Shown: positions 31,213 through 37,846 of the stretch, one piece after another
How the letters are laid out: every line of letters starts with the position of its first letter
Numbering within the stretch: the first letter of the stretch is position 1
Origin: JAGDXO01 sp964541025
GTDB lineage: Archaea > Thermoplasmatota > Thermoplasmata > Thermoplasmatales > GCA-001856825
Assembly: GCA_964541025.1 (NCBI GenBank)
Contig: CAZIOW010000014.1
Location: forward strand, 1-37,846
DNA length: 37,846 nt
Reading direction: 5' to 3'
Notes under the pieces: generated by a model
Told to the model about the DNA's origin: nothing
What the model saw: the letters and a program-made list of their open reading frames with translations, nothing else
Database searches by the model: none
Program-made: the position numbers and the translations under genes

Positions 31213-32283
31213 ATGAAAATCACGATCAATAGGCTGCTTTTAATTGTCCTAGGCATCCTTTATTTAATTATATCACTAATAAGAAGGAATTTTTACTTCA
31301 ATGGACTTGTAGACTGGAAAACAATAGAGATCTTAGCATCCCTAATAGTTATAAATACGGGTATGATGCTTTCAGGAGGCATAGACTTCATTTCGTATAA
31401 GCTCCTCAGCAAAACAAAATCAATGAGACAGTTATTCTTTCTTTCCATTCTACTAACCTCATTCCTCGCGATGGTACTTACCAACGACGTCACACTTCTC
31501 ATTCTTATTCCTCTAACAATAAGCATCGGAAAATTCACAAAGAAAAATGTTGAGAATATTATAATAATTCAGGCTATAGCTGCGAATGTTGGCTCAATGC
31601 TCACACCCTTTGGAAATCCTCAGAATATAATAATCTTCAGAACAGAGCATCTTACATTCATTAATTTTTCAGTGACTATGCTTTTTCCATACATATTCTC
31701 TATGATTATTCTATTACTATTTACCTTCTTGTTCAAGAACGACAATCTGACTGCGAAATCCTCCCCACCTATCCCCAATTACTTCATGTTCTTTTCCAAT
31801 ATCATTCTATTATTTGCAGCCATAGTATTCATGCTTCTGGATTTCAGTGGATTCTACTTTATTATAATAATAATCCTCTCATTCCTAATACTTTTATTCA
31901 ATAAACCTGATGGGATAATAAAGATTGATTATGCCCTTATTGCTGTATTTATACTCATATTTCTTGTTATTAATTCCATGAAAACCCTTATCGAGATTCC
32001 AATTATTAGCAATCCAATTTATCTGTATCTTTACTCCTTATTTCTTTCACAGTTTTTAAGTAATGTCCCCACTACTGTTCTGTTTGGAAAAGTTAGTAAC
32101 TGGGTTCCTTTGGCTTATGGCGTAGATATTGGAGGTAATGGAACTGTAATCGCTTCCCTTGCAAATCTGATAGCCCTAAGAAATATTTCCGGGAAGAATT
32201 TCTTGAAATTCAATAAATATTCATTCTTATTCTTAATGATAACTGGAACCTTTGGTTTACTTATCATCCTCCTTTATTATTGA
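31213..32283 (+). CDS. Compact ion-transporter-superfamily permease (ArsB/NhaD/SLC13-like)
   Basis: This is a 356-residue membrane protein with about 10-11 helices. Two signature loops suggest the two-repeat elevator fold: TNDVTLLILIP after helix 3-4 and ANVGSMLTPFGNPQN (about 125-139) in the first half, and LSNVPTTVLF with GGNGTVIASLANL (about 280-320) in the second. These resemble the SNxP / GNPxN motifs of the ArsB/NhaD and YbiR-like anion or Na+/H+ permeases. The substrate is undecided. At 356 residues it is shorter than ArsB (about 430). It probably shares a transcript with the helical protein upstream. Confidence 0.8.
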   Translation: MKITINRLLLIVLGILYLIISLIRRNFYFNGLVDWKTIEILASLIVINTGMMLSGGIDFISYKLLSKTKSMRQLFFLSILLTSFLAMVLTNDVTLLILIPLTISIGKFTKKNVENIIIIQAIAANVGSMLTPFGNPQNIIIFRTEHLTFINFSVTMLFPYIFSMIILLLFTFLFKNDNLTAKSSPPIPNYFMFFSNIILLFAAIVFMLLDFSGFYFIIIIILSFLILLFNKPDGIIKIDYALIAVFILIFLVINSMKTLIEIPIISNPIYLYLYSLFLSQFLSNVPTTVLFGKVSNWVPLAYGVDIGGNGTVIASLANLIALRNISGKNFLKFNKYSFLFLMITGTFGLLIILLYY

Positions 32284-32304
32284 ATTGTATGCGCATCAAA
32301 GCTG

Positions 32305-32314
32305 TTATTAAATA
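32305..32314 (+). promoter_or_regulatory. TATA box that sets the deaminase start at ATG 32335
   Basis: TTATTAAATA is centred 26 nt before ATG 32335. It directly abuts the in-frame ATG at 32314, which therefore cannot be transcribed from it. Confidence 0.55.
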
Positions 32315-32334
32315 TGACATCGACATGCAAATTC

Positions 32335-33618
32335 ATGCAAATTCTTCTGAAAGGAGGAGTAGTTATATCAAACGAGGGGAGTCCAAAGATACAAGATGTT
32401 TTCGTTGATGACAATTTAATTTCCCAGGTTTCTGAAAAGATCAATGTGGAATCAGATTACCGGATAAATTGTGAGGGAAAAATTATAACCCCAGGTTTCG
32501 TGAACATGCATACTCATGTCGCTATGACGAACATGAGGAGCTTGCTTGATGAACTCCCCTTTGAAAAATTCCTCGATAAAGGATTTAAACTTGATGCCAT
32601 TAGGACTGATGAAGAGATATACTGGGGATCTAAGCTTGGAATCTTGGAAATGCTTAGCAAGGGTGTTACATCGTTTCTTGATATGTATTACTCAGAGGAT
32701 ATTATTGCCAAGGCTGTTGAAGAAATCGGTATCAGGGGTTATCTTGGATGGAGCATTGTAAACAAGAATATGACTACGCAGAAAGGAGAACCTCTAAAGA
32801 ATGCTGAAAATTTCATAAATAAATTCAAAGATCACCAGCTTATCACTCCACTTCCAGCACCTCACGGTGTTTATTCATGCGACAGAGATGATCTTTTAGC
32901 ATCAAAGGAGATTGCAGAAAGGTATGACCTTCCTTACACTATACATCTCAGTGAGACAAGACAGGAAGTTTATGATATGGTAAGAAAGGAGAAGAAGAGA
33001 CCAGTTGAATTCCTAGATGATATAGGATTCCTCAGCAGGAGACTTATAGCAGCTCATGCAGTATATCTCACTCTGGCTGAGATAAGAAGAGCGGGAGAAA
33101 AGGGGATTACAGTGGTCAACGATCCCGTAAGCAACATGAAATTAGGTAATGGAAATTTTTCTCCTGTTTTAGAGATGATCCAGCACGGGATCAACTATAC
33201 TCTTGGAACCGATTCTGCAACAACTGAGAATTCACTAGACGTGCTTGAAAATGCAAAGATTGCTGCCCTGCTCCAGAAAAATTACAGGGAGGAGCCTCTT
33301 TCCTTGCCTCCCTCAACAATGGTCAAAGCCCTTACATTTAATCCATTCAAAGTACTCGGTGGAAAACTTGGAAAAATTGCGGAAGGATACCTAGCTGATA
33401 TTACGGTTATAGGTGGAAAATTGTCTCAGGTACCTTTGACGCCTGAAAATGCGGAAAATATTCTTTTGTACTCATCCAGTGGAAGCGATGTTTCTCACAC
33501 CATCGTAAATGGAAAATTACTTTACTACAATGGATCTTTCAATAACATAAACCTGGATGAAATTGAATCTAAGAATTTGAAGATTTATGAGCACTATAAA
33601 TCTTTAATAAATTCATAA
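32335..33618 (+). CDS. MTA/SAH/5'-deoxyadenosine deaminase-type amidohydrolase
   Basis: The product is 427 residues from ATG 32335 (MQILLKGGVVIS). An in-frame ATG at 32314 is excluded by promoter position. The metal site of the deaminase branch is complete: NMHTHVAM (HxH), APHGVYSC, IHLSETRQE, AAHAVYL and LGTDSATTENSLD. It resembles the MtaD/DadD group that deaminates methylthioadenosine, S-adenosylhomocysteine or 5'-deoxyadenosine; guanine or cytosine deaminases are less likely because of the APHxxYSC and TDSA...NSLD pattern. The gene is alone in its strand run, with its 3' end overlapping the convergent asparagine-synthase-like gene by 25 nt. Confidence 0.88.
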   Translation: MQILLKGGVVISNEGSPKIQDVFVDDNLISQVSEKINVESDYRINCEGKIITPGFVNMHTHVAMTNMRSLLDELPFEKFLDKGFKLDAIRTDEEIYWGSKLGILEMLSKGVTSFLDMYYSEDIIAKAVEEIGIRGYLGWSIVNKNMTTQKGEPLKNAENFINKFKDHQLITPLPAPHGVYSCDRDDLLASKEIAERYDLPYTIHLSETRQEVYDMVRKEKKRPVEFLDDIGFLSRRLIAAHAVYLTLAEIRRAGEKGITVVNDPVSNMKLGNGNFSPVLEMIQHGINYTLGTDSATTENSLDVLENAKIAALLQKNYREEPLSLPPSTMVKALTFNPFKVLGGKLGKIAEGYLADITVIGGKLSQVPLTPENAENILLYSSSGSDVSHTIVNGKLLYYNGSFNNINLDEIESKNLKIYEHYKSLINS

Positions 33619-34340
33619 GTTTTTTTGCCTTCATTCATTGCCATTCTTTCCACAACATACTTGAAACCGGAGGAGTATTGCGCGCTCTTTTTAGGCTTCC
33701 ATGCTATTTCTTGAGATAACCCTAAACGCAATGCTGTACTTCTGAGTATAAACTTATGGATTCCGTCCTTTATTTTCAATTCATCTGGAATCTCCTCAGC
33801 TAGCGATATCAATGAGCTGTCGAGGTAAGGATAGATTAATTTTTTCCCGAACCTTTCTGCTATCCTGTTTTCCCTGATTATATCTACCTGCAATAATTTA
33901 TGAAGGTCAGATGAAGAGTTGTTTTTACTTTCATATTTCTTGTAACCGAGGAAAAGCTCGTCACTGCCCTGACCTGAAACTAAAACAGGATTTAGAGAGT
34001 ATTTACACACAAAATACAATGGCATATCAATTAAGATGGAAAGAGCGTCCACTCCTTTTTCTATGTCCTTTATTTCCACTATTGCCCTTCTTATTTCATC
34101 TTCCCCTGGTTCTATAAATCTAATCGGGAGTCCTAGCAGTACGGCAGCCCTTTCCGCCCATCCTTTATCATGGGAACCCTTCGATCCTGAGGTGTAAAGA
34201 TGAACGTCCTTATCGTGCATATTTATCAAATATGCTAAAAATGAACTATCTATACCACCTGAAAAAATAACTCCGACCCTTTCCGGAATTTTCCAGATAA
34301 TTTCTTCGAATGTTTCCTTTAATTTACTTTCCCATTCCAT
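33594..34340 (-). CDS. Stand-alone asparagine-synthase-like PP-loop domain
   Basis: This 248-residue protein matches only the C-terminal synthetase half of AsnB: PP-loop FSGGIDSSFLA (about 25-35), the SGSKGSHD stretch, VSGQGSDELFLGY with the second ATP/aspartate motif, and KFILRSTA. The N-terminal Ntn glutaminase domain with its nucleophile Cys is absent, so any amidation would need free ammonia or a partner. Stand-alone domains of this type occur in archaea, and their substrates are mostly unproven. The ATG lies 22 nt inside the end of glyS, so it is cotranslated with glycyl-tRNA synthetase. Confidence 0.85.
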   Translation of the reverse strand: MEWESKLKETFEEIIWKIPERVGVIFSGGIDSSFLAYLINMHDKDVHLYTSGSKGSHDKGWAERAAVLLGLPIRFIEPGEDEIRRAIVEIKDIEKGVDALSILIDMPLYFVCKYSLNPVLVSGQGSDELFLGYKKYESKNNSSSDLHKLLQVDIIRENRIAERFGKKLIYPYLDSSLISLAEEIPDELKIKDGIHKFILRSTALRLGLSQEIAWKPKKSAQYSSGFKYVVERMAMNEGKKTYEFIKDL

Positions 34341-35962
34341 GGATAAAACCTAATCTTATTTTCTATTTCATCTGTTTTGATCCTTATCTGTTCCTTCGTG
34401 TCCCTGTGCCTTAGAGTTACCGTGCCATCCTTTAGAGTATCATAGTCCACCGTTACATCATATGTAATTCCTACCTCATCATATCTCGCATACCTTTTTC
34501 CTATGGAGCCAGAGTCATCATAGATGGCATTAATGTTCCTCGAAAGGATATCTTGGAAAATCTCTATAGCTTTTTTCACCATTTCTTCATCTGAAAGAAG
34601 AGGAAGAACCACCAAATCATAAGGACTTATTTCTCTTGGAATGCTCAGAACATTGTAACCGCTTTCCTCTCTCGAACGCAAGTTATGGTCAATAACAGTG
34701 TAAATTATTCTATCAAGCCCGAATGATGGTTCAATTACAATCGGAATGAAATTCTCTCTGTCAACTATCCTTTCTTCCCTTTTAATTGATATGAATTCAC
34801 TGATATCCACTTTTTCCCCTTTTATTTCCACGTCCTTCTTTCCCTGCTTTATCTGGAGAATTATCCCCGCTGCCTCCTTTCCAAATTTTTTTCTGATCCC
34901 TGCGAAATCAATGTCTCTGACTTCATCGTAAACCTTCTTCTGAGGTATTATTCTCTGAGCATATAAGTCTCTCCCCGAGAATTCTATGTGTCTTGATAGG
35001 TCGTAATTACCCCTGTGGGCAATACCCGTTATTTCAATCCATCCAATTGAGGTCAGTGCTTCAGCATCCCATGTATCACTTGAATAATGACTCAATTCAT
35101 CCTTCCTATGCTGTCTGTATCTCAGTTTTTCCTGATCTATTCCTATCCTTGTGAAGAATTGAAATGATGTCCCAATAAAATAAGCCAAAGGATGGCTCTT
35201 AACTATGCCTTCATCATATGCCTCCTTAGGTGACAAAATTAACTCTTTACCTTCGTTCGTCAAGAATTTTATTCTTAATTTATCAGAAGGTTCCCTTGAC
35301 CACTTTTCATTCTCTGGATCAAAAAATGATTCGCACTCCATCATATTGAACTCTCGGAGCCTGTAGAGTGCTTTCCTCGGAGATATTTCATTCCTGTATC
35401 CTCTCCCCACCTGAATTATTGCAAACGGTAGTTTTTCCCTGAAAAATCTGTAGTATTCCTTAAAATTTATGAATATTCCCTGTGCTGTTTCCGGCCTCAG
35501 GAATAATTGTTCCTGATCACCACCCTGGTCAACCTGGAACATCAGTTTGTGAATCTCCACATGACCCAATTCCCCCCCGCAGTTTTTGCATTTCAGTCTG
35601 AGTTGCCTTATCTTCTCATCGAGCCATGATTGCGACAGCGTTACTTCCAATCCTGCTTCCTCAACAAGATGGTCTGCCCTGTATTTCGTGTGACATTTTG
35701 TGCATTCAACAGAGTAATCAAAGAAACGGTCATAGTGCCCAGATGCTTTCAGCACTGATGCCTGCGTGATCGCAGTCCCATCATATTCTGCAATATTACC
35801 CTCAGAGAGCATCATCTGTTTCCATATCCTGATTATGTTTTCTCTGATTCTAGAGCCATATGGACCGTAATCGTAAAGTCCAGAGGTCCCCCCGTATATG
35901 CCAAATGAAGGAAAATACAATCCTCTGCGTTTCGCTACTTCTTCTTGATCTATATCATTCAT
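34319..35962 (-). CDS. glyS: Glycyl-tRNA synthetase (archaeal/eukaryotic alpha2 type)
   Basis: This 547-residue class II synthetase has the GlyRS opening KRRGLYFPSFGIYGGTSGLYDYGPYG (split), a zinc-ribbon-like insert (CTKC ... CKNC, about 87-125), motif 2 VGRGYRNEISPRKALYRLREF (about 195-215), and motif 3 EPSFGLDRI (about 410-418). The anticodon-binding domain fills the last 110 residues. It charges tRNA-Gly. Its start overlaps the CBS-gene stop by 4 nt and its end overlaps the PP-loop gene, so CBS, glyS and the AsnB-like gene form one operon. Confidence 0.96.
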   Translation of the reverse strand: MNDIDQEEVAKRRGLYFPSFGIYGGTSGLYDYGPYGSRIRENIIRIWKQMMLSEGNIAEYDGTAITQASVLKASGHYDRFFDYSVECTKCHTKYRADHLVEEAGLEVTLSQSWLDEKIRQLRLKCKNCGGELGHVEIHKLMFQVDQGGDQEQLFLRPETAQGIFINFKEYYRFFREKLPFAIIQVGRGYRNEISPRKALYRLREFNMMECESFFDPENEKWSREPSDKLRIKFLTNEGKELILSPKEAYDEGIVKSHPLAYFIGTSFQFFTRIGIDQEKLRYRQHRKDELSHYSSDTWDAEALTSIGWIEITGIAHRGNYDLSRHIEFSGRDLYAQRIIPQKKVYDEVRDIDFAGIRKKFGKEAAGIILQIKQGKKDVEIKGEKVDISEFISIKREERIVDRENFIPIVIEPSFGLDRIIYTVIDHNLRSREESGYNVLSIPREISPYDLVVLPLLSDEEMVKKAIEIFQDILSRNINAIYDDSGSIGKRYARYDEVGITYDVTVDYDTLKDGTVTLRHRDTKEQIRIKTDEIENKIRFYPWNGKVN

Positions 35963-36804
35963 TTTACCAAGGATGCAATAATATCGAAATCATAAACCAT
36001 TCCACTGAGCTCATCATCCACATTTCTTACAGGCAGTTGTGTAAATTTATTCTTTTTCATTATTCTAGCTGCCTCGCTGGCAGATGCACCCTCAAATATT
36101 GAAACAGGGTTCTTGACCATTATTTTTTCCACAGCAACATTTGGAATATCGAGGTCTCTTACTGTATAATAGAATGTGAAAATATCTCTTAGACTTTCCC
36201 AGCTCCAGGAGTCATCATCCTCTCCTATTCCAAGCTGAGACGAGACTGTTTTGATATCCAGATTTGCGCCATTAAGCAAATCTCGCTCGGTAACAATACC
36301 AGCCAAAGAGCCTTCATCATCCAATACGGGAAAAGCAGTAATGTGTGTTAGCCTTATAGTTCTTTCAACCATTTTAGCAGTTGATTTTATGTGGACTGGA
36401 ACGCATACCCTTGATACAAGCTCTGATACTGGCTTCTCAATTTTCTTAGCTATGACTGCATCAAGCAGATCGTAAGGTGTAAGTATACCTACAACTTTCC
36501 CGTTATCAACCACTGTTAAATGTCTTCTTCTCATATCAAGGAATAATTTGACTGCTTTTTCTATATCATCCTTGGAAGATACAGTTGGAAAATCTGTTCT
36601 CATAAGCATTGATAATTCGTCTTCTTTTGGATGTTCAAGTATATCCCTCCTGGAAACTATACCAGCATAATTGCCCTTAGGGTTTAAGACAGGAACTGCT
36701 GCTACATCCTTTGATGCCATTATTTTCATAGCGTCAGATATAGGAGCAGGTAGCTTTACAGAGTAAGGCTTCTTGGTCATATAATTTTCAACAGTCAAAT
36801 TCAT
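35959..36804 (-). CDS. Four-CBS-domain protein
   Basis: The 281 residues hold four CBS motifs in two Bateman pairs: about 8-58 (TKKPYSVKLPAPISDAMKIM), 68-118, 132-182 (SRVCVPVHIKSTAKMVERTI) and 228-281 (VKNPVSIFEGASASEAARIM). Each has the typical D/N-G-x-x-x-G-I-V-[ST] end, such as AGIVSRRDIL and AGIVTERDLL. Between the third and fourth lies an acidic linker with a DDDSWSWES segment. There is no catalytic domain, so it is a stand-alone adenine-nucleotide sensor. A TATA-like ATTTAAT about 40 nt upstream predicts a short leader. It is the first gene before glyS. Confidence 0.9.
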   Translation of the reverse strand: MNLTVENYMTKKPYSVKLPAPISDAMKIMASKDVAAVPVLNPKGNYAGIVSRRDILEHPKEDELSMLMRTDFPTVSSKDDIEKAVKLFLDMRRRHLTVVDNGKVVGILTPYDLLDAVIAKKIEKPVSELVSRVCVPVHIKSTAKMVERTIRLTHITAFPVLDDEGSLAGIVTERDLLNGANLDIKTVSSQLGIGEDDDSWSWESLRDIFTFYYTVRDLDIPNVAVEKIMVKNPVSIFEGASASEAARIMKKNKFTQLPVRNVDDELSGMVYDFDIIASLVK

Positions 36805-37024
36805 TGCTCAACACACTCGAGAGTTGTTATCAGTAGAATCATTAAATACTTTAATTTTACCTTAAGATTGGCAGTACTTTCACAGAATTGACATTTCAAA
36901 TAGCTCAGGAAATATTGTTGTCTATTTTGATACATATTTTTGATACATATAAATAATAAAATATATCATGGCAATTAGGTATGAGCAAGGATTAATAATT
37001 AGTACTTATATCCCATTTAGTTAA
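36805..37024. other. Intergenic region between the CBS gene and tRNA-Glu
   Basis: About 220 bases without a convincing gene. It holds the minus-strand promoter of the CBS-glyS operon (near 36842-36852), a 13-bp tandem repeat (36925-36950), and very AT-rich sequence before the tRNA with TACTTATAT near 37002-37011 as the likely tRNA TATA element. Confidence 0.5.
36925..36950 (+). repeat. Perfect 13-bp tandem direct repeat
   Basis: TTTTGATACATAT occurs twice back to back (36925-36937 and 36938-36950). It lies in the AT-rich spacer before the tRNA gene. A regulator binding site or simple slippage are both possible. Confidence 0.7.
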
Positions 37025-37099
37025 GCTCCGGTGGTGTAGTCCGGCCAAGCATATCGGCCTTTCGAGCCGACGACCCGGGTCCAAATCCCGGCCGGAGCA
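37025..37099 (+). tRNA. tRNA-Glu (anticodon UUC)
   Basis: This is a full cloverleaf of 75 nt: acceptor GCTCCGG pairing with CCGGAGC, a D arm around GTGTAGTCCGGCCAAGC, an anticodon stem TCGGC/GCCGA with loop CTTTCGA placing TTC at 34-36, a T arm CCGGG/CCCGG with loop TCCAAAT, and discriminator A. There is no intron and no encoded CCA. Confidence 0.95.
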
Positions 37100-37170
37100 C
37101 TTGATTATGTATTCAGATCTTGATTAACATTTATTTTGTAAAAAAGAAAATAGATTCATCATTCACAAAT

Positions 37171-37178
37171 TATAATAT
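37171..37178 (+). promoter_or_regulatory. TATA box that sets the S51 gene start at ATG 37201
   Basis: TATAATAT is centred about 27 nt before ATG 37201. The longer open frame from ATG 37120 would start upstream of this box. Confidence 0.5.
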
Positions 37179-37200
37179 TGACCAATGCATATATTTCAAT

Positions 37201-37755
37201 ATGGAATATCAAAAAATCATTTTACAAGGAGGGGAAGATGTCAAGAAGAGAACAGATGAAAAATTAATGGAAATCGTTTATAAATTATCCGACTCAAAGA
37301 ATATCTTAGTTGTACCTTGGACCTCTAAAACAGAGGAGAAGGAATTTGAATATAGAAAAATACTTCTAGATTATTTCTTGCATGTTGGTTTCAAAAATAC
37401 AATTTTCCTTGATAGGAAAGATGATGAAACTGAGATTATAAAAAAATTCTCTACAGTAGACGTATTGTATCTTCCAGGTGGAGACCCTGAGATTCTATAT
37501 AATCAGCTGAGTATCAGAAATATTGATTATAATATAAAAAATTTCAAAGGCATTATAATAGGAAATTCGGCAGGGGCAATTGTTCTCTCAAAGGGATCTG
37601 TCATCGAAGGAAAGTTTTATCGTGGATTTGGTATTTTAAATTTTTATTTATATGTCCATTACAGGCCAGAGAAGGAGATGAGCCTTTACCCAAATATTGG
37701 CCTTCAGGAAAATGCGTGGATATTTGTTTCAAATACTAAAGAAAATTCCTGTTAA
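37201..37755 (+). CDS. Peptidase family S51-like protein (dipeptidase E / cyanophycinase fold), short C-terminus
   Basis: The product is 184 residues from ATG 37201 (MEYQKIILQGGED). An in-frame ATG at 37120 would add 27 residues that look non-coding and precede the TATA box. The S51 marks are YLPGGDPEILYNQL (about 90-103) and the nucleophile elbow IIIGNSAGAIVL (serine in GNSAG), with a candidate histidine in VHYRPEKEM. Family proteins are usually about 210-240 residues; this one stops just after the ENSAL-like segment (LQENAWIFV). A probable IS200/IS605 end begins within about 45 nt of the stop, so a clipped C-terminus is possible. The substrate is unknown. Confidence 0.75.
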   Translation: MEYQKIILQGGEDVKKRTDEKLMEIVYKLSDSKNILVVPWTSKTEEKEFEYRKILLDYFLHVGFKNTIFLDRKDDETEIIKKFSTVDVLYLPGGDPEILYNQLSIRNIDYNIKNFKGIIIGNSAGAIVLSKGSVIEGKFYRGFGILNFYLYVHYRPEKEMSLYPNIGLQENAWIFVSNTKENSC

Positions 37756-37846
37756 ACGATGTTGAGACATCTCGTATTATGAGTCTTGTGGGTGAGCTAC
37801 TCCTCAGCTGAAGCTTCGGAGCTTCCTGATTCAAAGACTGACTTCT
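37756..37846 (-). mobile_element. Probable IS200/IS605-type right end (TnpB-side terminus), cut by window edge
   Basis: The segment carries GTGGGTGAGCTACTCC, then an imperfect hairpin (CTCC, AGC, TGAA loop, GCT, GGAG), then CTTCCTGATTC. This layout is common at the TnpB-side ends of archaeal and bacterial IS200/IS605 elements, where the same sequence forms the 3' part of the element's RNA. The minus strand reads into the end of a TnpB-like frame. The exact outer boundary cannot be fixed. Confidence 0.45.
37797..37846 (-). CDS. C-terminal tail of a TnpB-like protein (partial)
   Basis: A minus-strand frame entering from the right edge reads KSVFESGSSEASAEE and a TAG stop at 37797-37799. TnpB proteins of IS605-type elements often end in an ESGSP/EAGSP-like stretch encoded within the terminal hairpin, just as here. 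Only 15 codons are visible, so the call depends on the hairpin context. Whether the gene beyond the edge is intact is not known. Confidence 0.4.
   Translation of the reverse strand, partial: KSVFESGSSEASAEE

Noticed and set aside
32314..32334. Upstream ATG of the deaminase
   Set aside because: It touches the TATA element at 32305-32314, so it lies upstream of the predicted transcription start.
36816..36834. Palindrome-like stretch around CTCGAG upstream of the CBS gene
   Set aside because: Only the central six bases are symmetric and the arms do not pair, so it is not a convincing operator.
36969..37025. Mini-ORF ATGGCAATTAGG... of 18 codons before tRNA-Glu
   Set aside because: Too short, runs into the tRNA 5' flank, and has no recognisable motif.
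37120..37200. 27-residue N-terminal extension of the S51-like protein
   Set aside because: It would contain the TATA box at 37171-37178 and has no resemblance to S51 N-termini.
1..37846. CRISPR arrays, prophage genes, toxin-antitoxin pairs or defence islands
   Set aside because: No regularly spaced repeats, phage structural genes or recognised defence families are visible; the only mobile signal is at the right edge.

Overview
The window is AT-rich, gene-dense archaeal chromosome with short gaps and many 1-25 nt gene overlaps. The gene content includes Rpo3, Rpo6, SRP54, Sec61-beta, Nop5, Lsm, eL37, GGGP and DGGGP synthases, CDP-archaeol synthase, archaeal MptD, archease, Trm1 and an XPD helicase. 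Most first genes of transcripts have an A/T-rich TATA element centred about 24-30 nt upstream of the start codon, which implies leaderless mRNAs, and GTG starts are common. Internal operon genes instead carry GGTGAT or AGGAGG-like Shine-Dalgarno sites. This combination fits Thermoplasmatales (Thermoplasmatota). I cannot assign a genus from sequence alone.

Layout, left part (1-9121): a large STAND-like/TPR protein cut by the left edge (-); a short Sec61-beta gene (+); a gene-poor stretch with a possible decayed ORF; an AmrS-type radical SAM enzyme (+); a sugar-nucleotidyltransferase overlapped by a gamma-carbonic-anhydrase-like protein (+). A minus-strand information-processing operon follows: rps13, rps4, rps11, rpoD, then srp54 with its own promoter.

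Middle part (9259-20819): lipB, a lysine 6-aminotransferase and a small TPR protein (+); the ether-lipid pair DGGGP synthase/GGGP synthase (-); mptD, a THEP1-like NTPase and trm1 (-); an N-acylamino-acid racemase/OSBS plus M20 amidohydrolase pair (-); an orphan ABC ATPase (-); an aspartate-type aminotransferase (+); and a GAF/fRMsr-like protein, rpoK and an unknown protein (-).

Right part (20911-37846): a compact nop5 (+); the lsm, rpl37e, purF operon (-), in which purF starts inside rpl37e; MTA phosphorylase, aCPSF2-type nuclease, an HTH/binding-protein-fold regulator and an XPD helicase as one overlapping plus-strand run; CDP-archaeol synthase (-) divergent from a Wzx-like flippase (+); archease, a small helical protein, a compact ion permease and an MTA/SAH-type deaminase (+); a CBS protein, glyS and asparagine-synthase-like run (-); tRNA-Glu(UUC); an S51 peptidase-like gene; and, at the right edge, what looks like the 3' end of an IS200/IS605 TnpB gene with its terminal hairpin.

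Most of the window is core archaeal housekeeping. The parts most worth a second look are the HTH/NMT1-like fusion coupled to XPD, the purF start nested in rpl37e, the racemase/amidohydrolase pair, the P-loop-less STAND-like protein, the compact Nop5, the CBS-glyS-AsnB-like run, and the mobile-element edge next to a shortened S51 gene. I saw no clear-cut new defence or mobile system.
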